Shown piece after piece: positions 1 through 8,611 of a stretch of 50,212 bases of DNA. The stretch spans positions 258,631 to 308,842 of the forward strand of contig CALKBX010000001.1 in the NCBI GenBank assembly GCA_937775205.1. The letters run 5' to 3'. The position numbers were made by a program, and so were the translations under genes. Each line of letters starts with the position of its first letter. The stretch's first letter is position 1. The notes beneath the pieces are model-generated. The model was given only the letters and a program-made list of their open reading frames with translations. It searched no databases and was not told the DNA's origin. This stretch comes from an uncultured Verrucomicrobiae bacterium. Lineage in GTDB: Bacteria > Verrucomicrobiota > Verrucomicrobiia > Limisphaerales > UBA1100.

Positions 1-556
1 TTTTCACAACGGTCAATTCGGCCACTTTCATTTTCACTAATTCCAATCCTTTCAGGCCATATTCCACGCGCAATTCGGTGAGCTTTAAAAAATCACCGCC
101 GCCAAAATTTTTGGCATTTTTTACGACCACCGCCTTGGCGGACAGCAGCTTGCCGGGTTGAATTGAAACTTCCCCCACCGAGACCATTACAGATTCCATT
201 CCCCGAACATTCACCTCGGCAATTTCTCTGGATCCATCGGAGGCAAACCGAATCGTGCTCTCGGCGATCGTCAATTCGCCGAGATCCGCCAGCGCGCTGC
301 CGTTCGGCACGGCGCGCAAATCGCGCACTGACAATTCTCGGCGCGCGATGCTGTAATCAAACTCGCCGACTTTGCCGACGAACCCCGCATCAGCCATTTT
401 GCGCTCAAGATGGTCCACCACCGCGCGCTTGAAATAGTAATTTGCCGCCAGCACGCCCGCCACGGAAAGTATGACCACACTAAGACACCCGATCCCGAGA
501 ATCTTTTTCCACTTGGATTTTTCGCCGGTCGCGGCGATGGGGTTGGGCGCGGTCAT
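1..556 (-). CDS. AsmA-like membrane-anchored protein, N-terminal fragment
   Basis: The frame is open from an ATG at 556 to the window edge, giving 185 residues of a longer protein whose C-terminus lies outside. Residues 17-40 form one membrane-spanning segment after a Lys-rich stretch, so the rest is probably extracytoplasmic. The remainder is beta-rich, with the pattern seen at the start of AsmA/DUF748-type proteins (for example GEFDYSIARRELSVRDLRAV, then VVVKNAKNFGGGDFLKLTEL). Such proteins act in envelope lipid transport or assembly. The start overlaps the stop of the upstream gene as ATGA, so the two are translationally coupled. The family call is by pattern only; the membrane anchor and frame are clear. 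Confidence 0.55.
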   Translation of the reverse strand, partial: MTAPNPIAATGEKSKWKKILGIGCLSVVILSVAGVLAANYYFKRAVVDHLERKMADAGFVGKVGEFDYSIARRELSVRDLRAVPNGSALADLGELTIAESTIRFASDGSREIAEVNVRGMESVMVSVGEVSIQPGKLLSAKAVVVKNAKNFGGGDFLKLTELRVEYGLKGLELVKMKVAELTVVK

Positions 557-1197
557 ATCACGATATCTTCTGGCCGTACTTGGAGGCATTCGTCCTGATC
601 TTCCCACACGATAGCGGGATAAAATTCCACCAAGGGCGGCACCAGCTCAAGACCTAGTTGGGCGAGTTGTTTTTCGCTCTCCGTCGCGGCGGACTCGTAC
701 GCTTGCTCATAATTTTCGTGCGCCGCACGGCGGGTATCATCCCAGTGTGCGACGCTGTGGATGGGGGCGTACGTTTCCGCCCAAGCAGCCAATGCCTCGG
801 CGGGTTCGCCGATACTTTCAATCTCCAGCGCCGTGCCGTTGCAGTGCAGACAAATCAGGCCGTTTTCCAAAACATCGCGGGTGACCATCGGAAGAAGGGG
901 CGCGCGACAGCATTCGGTGATGGGGAAATCCGGTGGCACGGTCACCAGACGTTGATGCCAAACCTGACGTTCGTGCGCCACCATCGCAGCCAGCCGATAC
1001 GAGGCCACCAGCGGATGAGACATGCGCCACAGTTGGCCCTGCAATTGACTGAGCGTTTGGGACATCCAACGCGCGAGGGTCAAGTCATCAAACTGCCGAA
1101 AGATCCCGGCGTAATCCTGCCACAAACGCTCCACTGAATCCGCCTCATGCGCCACACACACAGTATGCGACCAAACGCAGCGCGGGGCAACGTGCAA
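553..1197 (-). CDS. Hypothetical protein with Cys-rich zinc-ribbon-like segment
   Basis: I do not recognise a family. The product is about 214 residues, soluble and Trp- and Glu-rich. Its centre has a CC...CLHC cluster (ITECCRAPLL, then GLICLHCNGTALEIESIG) that could bind zinc. The C-terminus is acidic. An in-frame ATG exists at 1278, but that would overlap the divergent recG start by 37 bases. I prefer the TTG at 1197, which is preceded by AAGG and opens the conserved-looking stretch HVAPRCVWSHTVCVAHEAD. The stop overlaps the start of the AsmA-like gene (ATGA), suggesting a two-gene operon. Start uncertain, gene likely real. Confidence 0.6.
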   Translation of the reverse strand: MHVAPRCVWSHTVCVAHEADSVERLWQDYAGIFRQFDDLTLARWMSQTLSQLQGQLWRMSHPLVASYRLAAMVAHERQVWHQRLVTVPPDFPITECCRAPLLPMVTRDVLENGLICLHCNGTALEIESIGEPAEALAAWAETYAPIHSVAHWDDTRRAAHENYEQAYESAATESEKQLAQLGLELVPPLVEFYPAIVWEDQDECLQVRPEDIVI

Positions 1198-1209
1198 AAC
1201 TTCGCCTTG

Positions 1210-1224
1210 GGAACGCGGCGTTCC
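1210..1224. promoter_or_regulatory. Perfect 7+7 palindrome between divergent genes
   Basis: GGAACGC-G-GCGTTCC lies in the 44-base divergent gap between recG (start 1242) and the hypothetical gene (start about 1197). A TATAAG hexamer follows at about 1231. The GAAC...GTTC half-sites recall LexA-type operators of some phyla, but the N5 spacing does not match a standard box. It could equally bind another dimeric repressor. Confidence 0.3.
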
Positions 1225-1241
1225 TGTGTTTATAAGGCGGT

Positions 1242-3221
1242 GTGAGCGGGAAGGTTTCAGAAAACATAAACTTGGCACGGCCTTTGGCCAAGTTGCCGGG
1301 CGTGGGCGGCGAGCGGGCGGCCCAGCTGGCGCGGCTCAAGTGCCTCACCGTGGGCGATCTGTTGCTGCACCGTCCGCGACGGTATGAGGATCGCCGCGAC
1401 ATACGACCCATCCGTGATTTATCAACCGAGGAAGCGTGCCTTGCGCGCGGGAAAATTATGGTGCTCGGCACCAATCATTTGCGTGGCGGACGGCGGATGT
1501 TTGAGTTTGTGCTTGAGGATGATTCGGGCAGCGTGCGCTGCCGTTGGTGGAATTGTAATTACATGGACCGCCTCTTTCATCGCGGTGACGACGTGTTGGT
1601 GTTCGGCAAACTCACCGGCGGCAAACGTCCCGGACTGGATCATCCGGAAACAGAAATCATCGAAAGCGATGACGACCCCACCGTGCATGTGAACCGAATC
1701 GTGCCCGTTTATCCGCTCACCGAAGGCATGCCTCAACGCTGGTTGCGCCGTGTCATGTTTGGCTTATTGGAAAAACATGCGAATGATTTTACAGAACCGA
1801 AATACACCGCCGCCGGTTTGCCTTCGCGGCGCGAGGCCATCGCCCAATTGCACTTTCCCGATGACCTCGACCAAGCCAAAGCCGCACGCCGCCGATTGGC
1901 GCTGGATGAGTTTGTGGAACTGCAATCCACCATCCGCCGCCGCCGCGTGACGATGCAGACCAAAGCCAAAGCACTGCCGTGCGCTGGCGATGGCAGTTTG
2001 GTGAATCCGTTTTTGCAACAATTGGAATTCCAACTCACCGACGCCCAGCGAACCGTGCAAATGGAAATCGAAGGCGACCTGAACGGCAAACACCCCATGC
2101 GACGATTGCTCCAGGGCGACGTCGGCTCCGGCAAAACCGTCGTGGCCGCGCTGGCACTCCTGCGCGCGTTGGAGAGCGGCTACAACGGGCTACTCATGGC
2201 ACCCACGGAAATTTTGGCCGAGCAGCATCATCGGAATTTTACGCAATGGCTGGAACCACTGGGCATTCGCGTGCGACTGCACACCGGCGCGCGCAAGGAT
2301 GCCGCCGAGCCTCTGTTCGAAAGCAAGACGCCGACTATTGTCATCGGCACGCACGCGCTGTTTCAAACCCGCTTCAGCCTCGAACGCGTGGGGCTCATTG
2401 TGATTGACGAACAACACAAGTTCGGCGTCACCCAGCGTGATCGCCTTGTGAAAAAAGGCCACTACCCTCATTTGCTCGTGATGACCGCCACCCCCATTCC
2501 GCGCACGCTCGGCCTCACGCTCTATGGCGACCTCGACAGCTCGGTGATTGACGAAATGCCCGCCGGTCGCGGTGAAGTACGGACGCACATCCGCACGCCG
2601 GAACGTTGGCCAAAGATTTTGGACTTTCTAAAAACCGAACTCGCCACCGGCCGGCAAGCCTTTGTAATTTTCCCACGGGTGGACAACGAGGACACCGCCG
2701 CCGGCATCAAGGCCGTCAATGCCGAAGCCCAAAAACTCGCGCACGCTTTTGCTCCGCACGCCGTCGCCGTGCTGCACGGACGCCTTAAGCCAGACGAAAA
2801 AGAAGCGGTGATGGCCGCCTTCCGCAAAAACCAAACGCAAGTGCTGTTGGCCACCACGGTGGTGGAGGTAGGCGTGGATGTGCCCAACGCCACGCTGATG
2901 CTTATCGAGAATTCCGAGCAATTTGGCCTCGCACAGCTCCATCAACTGCGCGGCCGCATCGGGCGCGGCGTGCATGACAGCCATTGCATTTTGCTGACGA
3001 CCGGTAAATCCGCCGAGGCCAACGAGCGACTGAAAGTGTTGGCGAAAACCAACGACGGATTCAAGGTCGCCGAGGCGGATCTCCAATTGCGCGGCCCCGG
3101 TGAACTGGTTGGGCACGACCAAAGCGGGCTGCCCGCATTCAAGTTTGGCGACCTTCGCCGCGACCTAGACCTCATCGAACTTGCGCGGCACATCGCGATC
3201 GAGATAGAGGCTGGTCGGTGA
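1242..3221 (+). CDS. recG: ATP-dependent DNA helicase RecG
   Basis: RecG is a superfamily 2 helicase that regresses stalled replication forks and unwinds branched DNA in the cytoplasm. The 659-residue product has the usual order: an N-terminal HhH-like segment (LAKLPGVGGERAAQLARL), an OB-fold wedge at about residues 65-160, then the helicase core. Walker A (GDVGSGKT) is near residue 293, the DEQH box near 389 (IDEQHKFG), TATPIPRTL follows, and the C-terminal helicase motif QLRGRIGRG is present. The length is slightly short for the family (about 680-700). The start is a GTG; no in-frame ATG lies nearby upstream. A palindrome just upstream may regulate it. Confidence 0.97.
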   Translation: MSGKVSENINLARPLAKLPGVGGERAAQLARLKCLTVGDLLLHRPRRYEDRRDIRPIRDLSTEEACLARGKIMVLGTNHLRGGRRMFEFVLEDDSGSVRCRWWNCNYMDRLFHRGDDVLVFGKLTGGKRPGLDHPETEIIESDDDPTVHVNRIVPVYPLTEGMPQRWLRRVMFGLLEKHANDFTEPKYTAAGLPSRREAIAQLHFPDDLDQAKAARRRLALDEFVELQSTIRRRRVTMQTKAKALPCAGDGSLVNPFLQQLEFQLTDAQRTVQMEIEGDLNGKHPMRRLLQGDVGSGKTVVAALALLRALESGYNGLLMAPTEILAEQHHRNFTQWLEPLGIRVRLHTGARKDAAEPLFESKTPTIVIGTHALFQTRFSLERVGLIVIDEQHKFGVTQRDRLVKKGHYPHLLVMTATPIPRTLGLTLYGDLDSSVIDEMPAGRGEVRTHIRTPERWPKILDFLKTELATGRQAFVIFPRVDNEDTAAGIKAVNAEAQKLAHAFAPHAVAVLHGRLKPDEKEAVMAAFRKNQTQVLLATTVVEVGVDVPNATLMLIENSEQFGLAQLHQLRGRIGRGVHDSHCILLTTGKSAEANERLKVLAKTNDGFKVAEADLQLRGPGELVGHDQSGLPAFKFGDLRRDLDLIELARHIAIEIEAGR

Positions 3222-3246
3222 TGCTTTTTTTTGTTAGGCTTAGCCC

Positions 3247-3972
3247 ATGCCCGAACTGGACGAGGACAATCAGTCTGTGAGTGATGCGTTTCTCGATGAA
3301 CCCACTTTCAGCCAGGATTACATCACCGCCATGTCGCATTTTTATCGCGGCGAAATCGGGCGCATCATGGTTTGGCGGCAACGGCTCGACACCACCACCA
3401 CGTGGGCCATCACCTCCACCTGCACGATTTTCACAGTGGCCTTTTCCTTCAAAGAAGTTCCGCACCTAATTTTCTTTTTCAACCTCGCGATCGTCCTAAT
3501 GATGCTGTGGATTGAGGCGCGGCGGTACCGTTTTTACGACGCTTTCCGCGCACGAGTGCGAATGCTTGAGGCGCATTTTATTGTGCCCGTGCTGATGCGA
3601 CAGGAACCCAAACTGGAAGGCAACTGGCGCAAACTCGTGGCCGAGGATTTGCTGGTGCCGGCCTTCAAGGTGAGCATGTTCGAATCCATCGGCCGCAGGC
3701 TCAAACGCAATTACGCGTTCATCACCATCATTATCCTCACCGCTTGGATTACCAAAATCTTCATCCACCCGCCCGCGGAGATTGAACGCATCACCAACGC
3801 CGAGACGCTGTACAACGCGTTGGCCATTGGCGGATTGGCGAGTTGGTTTGTGGCGTTGGTGATGGTGGGCACGTTTCTGTCGGTGATCGGCATCACGATT
3901 TACATCGCCAAACATTCATCAGGCGAAATCACCGAGGTCGGCAAAAGCAGCCGCACCAACTGGATGAGTTGA
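3247..3972 (+). CDS. DUF2270 family integral membrane protein
   Basis: The 241-residue product matches the DUF2270 pattern. An N-terminal cytoplasmic segment carries MSHFYRGEIGRIMVWRQRLD, followed by a helical pair (ITSTCTIFTVAFSFKEVPHL and FFFNLAIVLMMLWI). A basic linker (EARRYRFYDAFRARVRMLEA) comes next, then two more membrane segments near residues 155-175 and 195-225. Function is unknown for the family. It starts 25 bases after recG and ends 2 bases before hisC, so it is probably cotranscribed with both, but nothing here links it to either pathway. Confidence 0.85.
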   Translation: MPELDEDNQSVSDAFLDEPTFSQDYITAMSHFYRGEIGRIMVWRQRLDTTTTWAITSTCTIFTVAFSFKEVPHLIFFFNLAIVLMMLWIEARRYRFYDAFRARVRMLEAHFIVPVLMRQEPKLEGNWRKLVAEDLLVPAFKVSMFESIGRRLKRNYAFITIIILTAWITKIFIHPPAEIERITNAETLYNALAIGGLASWFVALVMVGTFLSVIGITIYIAKHSSGEITEVGKSSRTNWMS

Positions 3973-3974
3973 AG

Positions 3975-5051
3975 ATGAAGCTCAACCCGCAACTAGAACA
4001 CTTGCCGGTGTATCACGGCGGTCGGCCACTGGAGGAAGTCGCGCGCGAACTGGGCATACCCGCCGCCGACCTCATCAAACTCGCCTCCAACGAGAACCCC
4101 CTCGGCCCTTCTCCGAAAGCTATCGCCGCAATCCGCGAAGCAGCGGCGCGGGTAAATTTATATCCGGATGGCAACGCATTTTATCTGCGCCAACGCGTGG
4201 CAAAAAAAGTGGGCGTTGCTCCAGACAATCTCATCTTCGGCAATGGCTCCAATGAAATCATCGAGTTTGTCTCACGCGCCCTGCTGGGGCCGCGCACAAA
4301 CATCGTGGTGTCGCAATATTGTTTTGCCATTTACCCCATCGTCGCACATCTCGCGGGGGCGGAATGCATCAGCGTGCCCGCCAAAGATTTCGGCCACGAC
4401 CTCGCGGCAATGCGCGCCGCCATTACACCGGAAACACGCATCGTGTTTGTGGCCAACCCCAACAACCCCACCGGCACACGCGCGCCCAACGAGGCGGTGA
4501 TCGAATTGGTGAACAGCATTCCCGATGAAGTGTTGTTGGTAATGGACGAGGCGTATTTTGAGTTTATCGATGACGCGCCTGATTTGTTGCCGTTGATTTC
4601 CGAAAAGCAAAACTTGCTGCTGATGCGCACATTTTCAAAAATTCACGGGCTGGCCGGCTTGCGCGTGGGTTACGGCATTGGCCACGCCGACTTTGTTGCC
4701 GCGCTGGAAAAAATCCGTCAACCCTTCAACCTCAACGCTCTGGCCCAAGCCGCCGCGCTGGCGGCGTTGGAGGATGACGGGCACGTCCGCGCCACGCTCG
4801 AGAACAACGCTGAGGGGTTGCAGTTTTTTGAAAATGCCTTTGCGGAGATGGACATCGAAACGGTGCGTTCGCACGCCAATTTTATTTTGGCCAAGGTCGG
4901 CGAAGGACAGGCGATGTTTGAACAATTACAACAGCAGGGAATCATCACGCGCGCCATGGGCGGTTATGGGTTGCCGGAATGGATCCGTTTTTCAATCGGC
5001 ACGCCGCTTGAAAATGGCCGATGCCTCGCCGCATTAGCAGATTTGCGTTGA
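3975..5051 (+). CDS. hisC: Histidinol-phosphate aminotransferase
   Basis: This PLP enzyme converts imidazole acetol phosphate and glutamate to L-histidinol phosphate in histidine synthesis. The 358-residue product is full length for a class I/II aminotransferase. Visible motifs are the N-terminal KLASNENPLGPSPKA, the glycine-rich FGNGSNEIIEF that holds the cofactor phosphate, VFVANPNNPTGT, the VMDEAYFEF aspartate, and the Schiff-base lysine in FSKIHGLAGLRVGYGIG near residue 222. The frame is open further upstream (to 3843), but that would overlap the DUF2270 gene; the ATG at 3975 gives the normal N-terminus. No other his gene is in the window. Confidence 0.95.
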   Translation: MKLNPQLEHLPVYHGGRPLEEVARELGIPAADLIKLASNENPLGPSPKAIAAIREAAARVNLYPDGNAFYLRQRVAKKVGVAPDNLIFGNGSNEIIEFVSRALLGPRTNIVVSQYCFAIYPIVAHLAGAECISVPAKDFGHDLAAMRAAITPETRIVFVANPNNPTGTRAPNEAVIELVNSIPDEVLLVMDEAYFEFIDDAPDLLPLISEKQNLLLMRTFSKIHGLAGLRVGYGIGHADFVAALEKIRQPFNLNALAQAAALAALEDDGHVRATLENNAEGLQFFENAFAEMDIETVRSHANFILAKVGEGQAMFEQLQQQGIITRAMGGYGLPEWIRFSIGTPLENGRCLAALADLR

Positions 5052-5096
5052 ACACGGCACCCTTTCTCCGGATAGTCCCGTCCGAATATTGCCCCA

Positions 5097-6374
5097 GTGA
5101 AACCCACCGACCTCAGAGAAATCCTGCAGTACATCCCGCGTTTCCGCGACAAGACTTTTGTCATCGCGGCCGATGGCGCGGTGGTGACTCATGCGAATTT
5201 CGCGAATCTCTTGTTGGACATCGCCGTGCTGCGGTCGCTCAACATCCGCGTGGTGCTCGTACACGGCGCGGCGCAGCAAATTGCCGCGCTCGCCGAGGAA
5301 CAATCCGCCACGCCGAGCAATCTCGATGGCACGGGCATTACCGATGACGCCACACTCAAGCTCGCCCTCACCGCCGCCAACGGGCTCACCCACGAAATCC
5401 TCGAGGGCTTTGCCACCAATGATCTTCGCGCCGCCAATGCCAACGCCGTGGTCGCCCATCCGCTCGGCATTCTCGCGGGAGCCGATCATTTGCACACCGG
5501 CAAAGTGGAGCGCGTGGATGCGGATCTGTTGCAATCGCTACTCGCGCAAGGCATCACGCCGGTCATCCCGCCGCTCGGTTTCGATGGCGAAGGTAATACG
5601 TTTCGATTGAACAGCGACGCCGTGGCACTCGCCATCGCCAAGGAATTGAAGGCCACTAAGCTGCTTTTCATTTCCACCGAAGACGGTCTTTGCACCGATG
5701 GCCAAATCATCCGACAAATGATCGGCCCCAAACTCGAGGCGTTGTTGGCGGAAAATCCGGAAAGCATCCCCGCGCCCCAACGCTCCAAGGCTCAACACGC
5801 CGCCGAGGCCTGCGCGGCGGGCATTTCGCGCGTGCATCTCATCAACGGGCTGGTGACCGAGGGGCTGCTCGCAGAGGTGTTTTCCAATGAGGGCATCGGC
5901 ACTTTGATCTACGCGAATGAATACCGGCAAATTCGACCCGCACAAAAGCGTGATGCCGGCAGCATCCTGAGGCTCACGCGCGAGGCGATGGACGATCAGC
6001 ATTTGGTCGAACGTAGCGAAGCTACCATTGAAGAGGAACTGGGCACTTATTTTATTTATGAAATTGACGGCAATCCCGTGGCCTGTGTGTCGCTGCGGGA
6101 ATTTGGCGACGTCGGCGAGCTGGCGCATTTGTACGTGAGCCCCTCGCACGGCAACGTGGGCATCGGCCAAAAGCTGGTGCAGTTTGTGGAGGACACCGCG
6201 CGCGAACGCGGGCTGGGCTCGCTCATCGCGTTGTCCACGCGTGCGTTTACCTATTTCCAAACCAAAGCCGGCTACCACGAAGGCCTGTCGGGCGACCTGC
6301 CCGAGGCGCGCCGCGCCGAATACAAGGCGCAGGGCCGAAACTCCAAAGTGCTTATCAAGGCGCTTACCGATTAA
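5097..6374 (+). CDS. argA: Amino-acid N-acetyltransferase (N-acetylglutamate synthase)
   Basis: ArgA makes N-acetylglutamate from glutamate and acetyl-CoA, the first step of arginine synthesis. The 425-residue product has both expected parts. An amino-acid-kinase-like domain fills about residues 1-285 (LNIRVVLVHGAAQQIAAL, then VIPPLGFDGEGNTFRLNSD). A GNAT acetyltransferase domain fills about 290-425 (LAHLYVSPSHGNVGIGQKLV is the acetyl-CoA loop). This is the classical long ArgA type. The start is GTG; its first residues MKPTDLREILQYIPRFRDKT match the family. It begins 45 bases after hisC and its stop overlaps the next ATG by one base. Confidence 0.95.
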   Translation: MKPTDLREILQYIPRFRDKTFVIAADGAVVTHANFANLLLDIAVLRSLNIRVVLVHGAAQQIAALAEEQSATPSNLDGTGITDDATLKLALTAANGLTHEILEGFATNDLRAANANAVVAHPLGILAGADHLHTGKVERVDADLLQSLLAQGITPVIPPLGFDGEGNTFRLNSDAVALAIAKELKATKLLFISTEDGLCTDGQIIRQMIGPKLEALLAENPESIPAPQRSKAQHAAEACAAGISRVHLINGLVTEGLLAEVFSNEGIGTLIYANEYRQIRPAQKRDAGSILRLTREAMDDQHLVERSEATIEEELGTYFIYEIDGNPVACVSLREFGDVGELAHLYVSPSHGNVGIGQKLVQFVEDTARERGLGSLIALSTRAFTYFQTKAGYHEGLSGDLPEARRAEYKAQGRNSKVLIKALTD

Positions 6375-6790
6375 TGGCCAAGCCAAAAAAATTATCAGAT
6401 GTAATTCTCACCGGCTTCGTTTGCCTGATGATCGGCTACGGCACCGGCACGGTACTCACCGAGCGCAAAAAAATGGTAACGCTCGAGCACAGCCTCACGC
6501 TTAAGTGGAGCGATGGCGTGTTTGATGATCCGCCGCTGGGCGCGCACGTTTTTCTGGAGCCGCACATGAACGGCAAATCCGTGCGCCTCCGCGTGTACAT
6601 CGGGCGCGACCATCCGCAGTTTTTTATGCCCGGCCGCATTGGCGAACTAGATGTGACCGCCACCGCCGAGGAAGCCGCCGCCAAGTGGGGCAAAATCCGC
6701 TGGGACACCGACGGCCTGCACATCGGCATGAACGGCAACCGCACGCGCCGTTTCATCCCGCGCGCGCAGATTCTGCCCATCACCCAATGA
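6374..6790 (+). CDS. Small membrane-anchored hypothetical protein
   Basis: I do not recognise this 138-residue protein. A short basic N-terminus (MAKPKKL) is followed by one hydrophobic helix at residues 8-28 (VILTGFVCLMIGYGTGTVL). The remaining 110 residues are predicted outside and end in RRFIPRAQILPITQ. The start shares one base with the argA stop (TAATG) and the stop overlaps the next start (ATGA). It therefore sits in a tightly coupled argA-orf-ldt cluster. The pairing with an L,D-transpeptidase suggests a cell-wall context, by inference only. Confidence 0.7.
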   Translation: MAKPKKLSDVILTGFVCLMIGYGTGTVLTERKKMVTLEHSLTLKWSDGVFDDPPLGAHVFLEPHMNGKSVRLRVYIGRDHPQFFMPGRIGELDVTATAEEAAAKWGKIRWDTDGLHIGMNGNRTRRFIPRAQILPITQ

Positions 6791-7305
6791 ACCTCCCCGC
6801 CGCCTTCACCGAAGCCTGCGCGCGGCTGCACATTCCCCTCACCGACCATTGCCTGCACGTCAACGTGACGGCGCAAACGCTCACGCATTTCCACGGCGAC
6901 ACTGCCGAAACATTTACCGCCTCCACCTCCAAACACGGCACGGGACAGCAGATGGATTCGTTCCAAACTCCGCTCGGCCTGCATTGTGTGGCGGAAAAAA
7001 TCGGCGCGGGTTCGCCCGTCGGCACGATCTTCAAGGGCCGAAAATCCATCGGCACAAACGGCAAAGGCAACCCGGAGGCACGCATCACCGATCGCATTCT
7101 TTGGCTCAGCGGGCTTGAACCCGCTTTTAACGAAGGCGGCACAGTCGACAGCCACGACCGCTATATTTACATCCACGGCGTGGGTGACGAATCGCACCTC
7201 GGCCATCCCGATTCGCAAGGTTGCATTCATTTGAGTGCTGCCGATTTGCTGCCCCTCTTCGATGCCGTGCCGGAAAGCAGTTTAGTGTATATTTTCAAAA
7301 ACTAA
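6787..7305 (+). CDS. L,D-transpeptidase (YkuD domain) without signal peptide
   Basis: The 172-residue product carries the YkuD catalytic motif: IYIHGVGDESHLGHPDSQGC followed by IHLS, with the histidine of HG and the nucleophilic cysteine near residue 146. YkuD enzymes form 3-3 peptidoglycan cross-links or attach proteins to peptidoglycan in the periplasm. The N-terminus (MNLPAAFTEACARLHIPLTD) is not hydrophobic and shows no export signal, which is odd for a periplasmic enzyme. The upstream ATGA-coupled gene encodes a membrane-anchored protein that may supply localisation. There is no second in-frame upstream start that would add a signal. Confidence 0.85.
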   Translation: MNLPAAFTEACARLHIPLTDHCLHVNVTAQTLTHFHGDTAETFTASTSKHGTGQQMDSFQTPLGLHCVAEKIGAGSPVGTIFKGRKSIGTNGKGNPEARITDRILWLSGLEPAFNEGGTVDSHDRYIYIHGVGDESHLGHPDSQGCIHLSAADLLPLFDAVPESSLVYIFKN

Positions 7306-7345
7306 CTTTTGCACGAGCGCCAACTCCATTAAGCTCCCCCTCCCG

Positions 7346-8611
7346 ATGAATCTGACTGAACAAATGACCGAGCTTGCGCGTAACGCCAAGGCGGCGGCGC
7401 ATCAAATGACGCGGCTGAACACGGCGGACAAGAACACAAGTCTGGTCGCCATGGCCGATGCGATCGAGGCCAATGCGGCTGCCATTCGCGAGGCTAACGC
7501 AATGGACATGGAGACCGGACGCTCGATGGAGTTGCCACAACCGATGCTCGACCGTTTGCTGCTGGACGACTCACGCATCACCGGTATGGCGAATGGTCTC
7601 CGCGAAGTCGCGGCGCTGCCCGATCCGGTGGGGCGCGTGCTCGATGAACGGAATCGCCCCAGCGGTTTGAAGCTCAAAAAAATTGCCGCGCCGATTGGCG
7701 TGGTGGTGATGATTTACGAATCGCGCCCCAACGTGACGGCCGATGCGGCGGGGCTGTGTTTCAAATCCAGCAACGTGACAATTTTACGCGGCGGCAAAGA
7801 GGCACTGCACTCCAACCAAATCATCGCGCGACTTATGACCGAGGCCGGCGAAAACGCGTGCGAAGCGTTTCCCGCACATGCCATCCAAGTCGTCCCCACA
7901 ACCGATCGCGCGGCCATCCCCGAATTGCTTTCGCTCACGGAATTCGTGGATCTCTGCATCCCGCGCGGCGGCGAAGGGCTGATCCGCGCGGTGGCGGAAT
8001 GCTCGAAGGTTCCGGTCATTAAACATTACAAGGGCATTTGTAGCGTGTACCTCGATGCTGCGGCCGATGCGGACAAAGCCATCGCAATCACCGTGAATTC
8101 CAAAACCCATCGCACCGGCGTTTGCAATGCGATGGAAACATTGCTCATCGATAAAGCCATCGCGCCCGCGTTGCTGCCTCAAGTGGCGGAGGCTTTGCGC
8201 GCTAAAGGGGTCGAGTTGCGAGTCGATAAAACAGGCGCGGGCATTCTCGGCGGCGACATTACCGCCGCCACTTCTGCGGATTGGGACACTGAATTTCTCG
8301 ATCTCATTTGCGCCGTGCGAGTGGTGGACGGCATCGACGGCGCCATCGCACACATCAACGCACATGGCTCCGGCCACACTGATTCCATTGTCACAGAAAA
8401 TGTAACCACCGCGCGGCGTTTTCAGCAGGAGGTGGATTCGTCGACGGTTTTCTGGAATGCGTCCACGCGCTTTTCCGATGGCGGCGAATTTGGGATGGGC
8501 GCGGAGATCGGCATCAGCACCGACAAGATAGGCGCGCGCGGCCCGATGGGATTGGAGGAGTTGACCACGTACAAATGGATCGGCGAGGGCAACGGACTAA
8601 CGCGCGACTAA
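7346..8611 (+). CDS. proA: Gamma-glutamyl phosphate reductase
   Basis: ProA reduces gamma-glutamyl phosphate to glutamate-5-semialdehyde with NADPH, the second step of proline synthesis. The 421-residue product is the usual length and belongs to the aldehyde dehydrogenase superfamily. Motifs include IGVVVMIYESRPNVTADAAG, ILRGGKEALHSN, VPVIKHYKGICSVYLD and the catalytic cysteine in HRTGVCNAMETLLI near residue 261. The C-terminus GPMGLEELTTYKWIGEG is characteristic. proB is not in the window. The stop overlaps the next ATG by one base (TAATG). Confidence 0.97.
   Translation: MNLTEQMTELARNAKAAAHQMTRLNTADKNTSLVAMADAIEANAAAIREANAMDMETGRSMELPQPMLDRLLLDDSRITGMANGLREVAALPDPVGRVLDERNRPSGLKLKKIAAPIGVVVMIYESRPNVTADAAGLCFKSSNVTILRGGKEALHSNQIIARLMTEAGENACEAFPAHAIQVVPTTDRAAIPELLSLTEFVDLCIPRGGEGLIRAVAECSKVPVIKHYKGICSVYLDAAADADKAIAITVNSKTHRTGVCNAMETLLIDKAIAPALLPQVAEALRAKGVELRVDKTGAGILGGDITAATSADWDTEFLDLICAVRVVDGIDGAIAHINAHGSGHTDSIVTENVTTARRFQQEVDSSTVFWNASTRFSDGGEFGMGAEIGISTDKIGARGPMGLEELTTYKWIGEGNGLTRD

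Noticed and set aside
163..598. Open frames on the plus strand at 163-432 and 410-598
   Set aside because: They lie opposite the AsmA-like fragment, have no start context or recognisable protein pattern, and are Arg/Pro-rich as expected for antisense frames in GC-rich DNA.
818..1069. Short frame on the minus strand inside the Cys-rich hypothetical
   Set aside because: It is fully contained in the longer, coupled gene and is an out-of-frame shadow.
3843..3974. N-terminal extension of hisC
   Set aside because: It would overlap the DUF2270 gene by 130 bases and adds residues absent from histidinol-phosphate aminotransferases.
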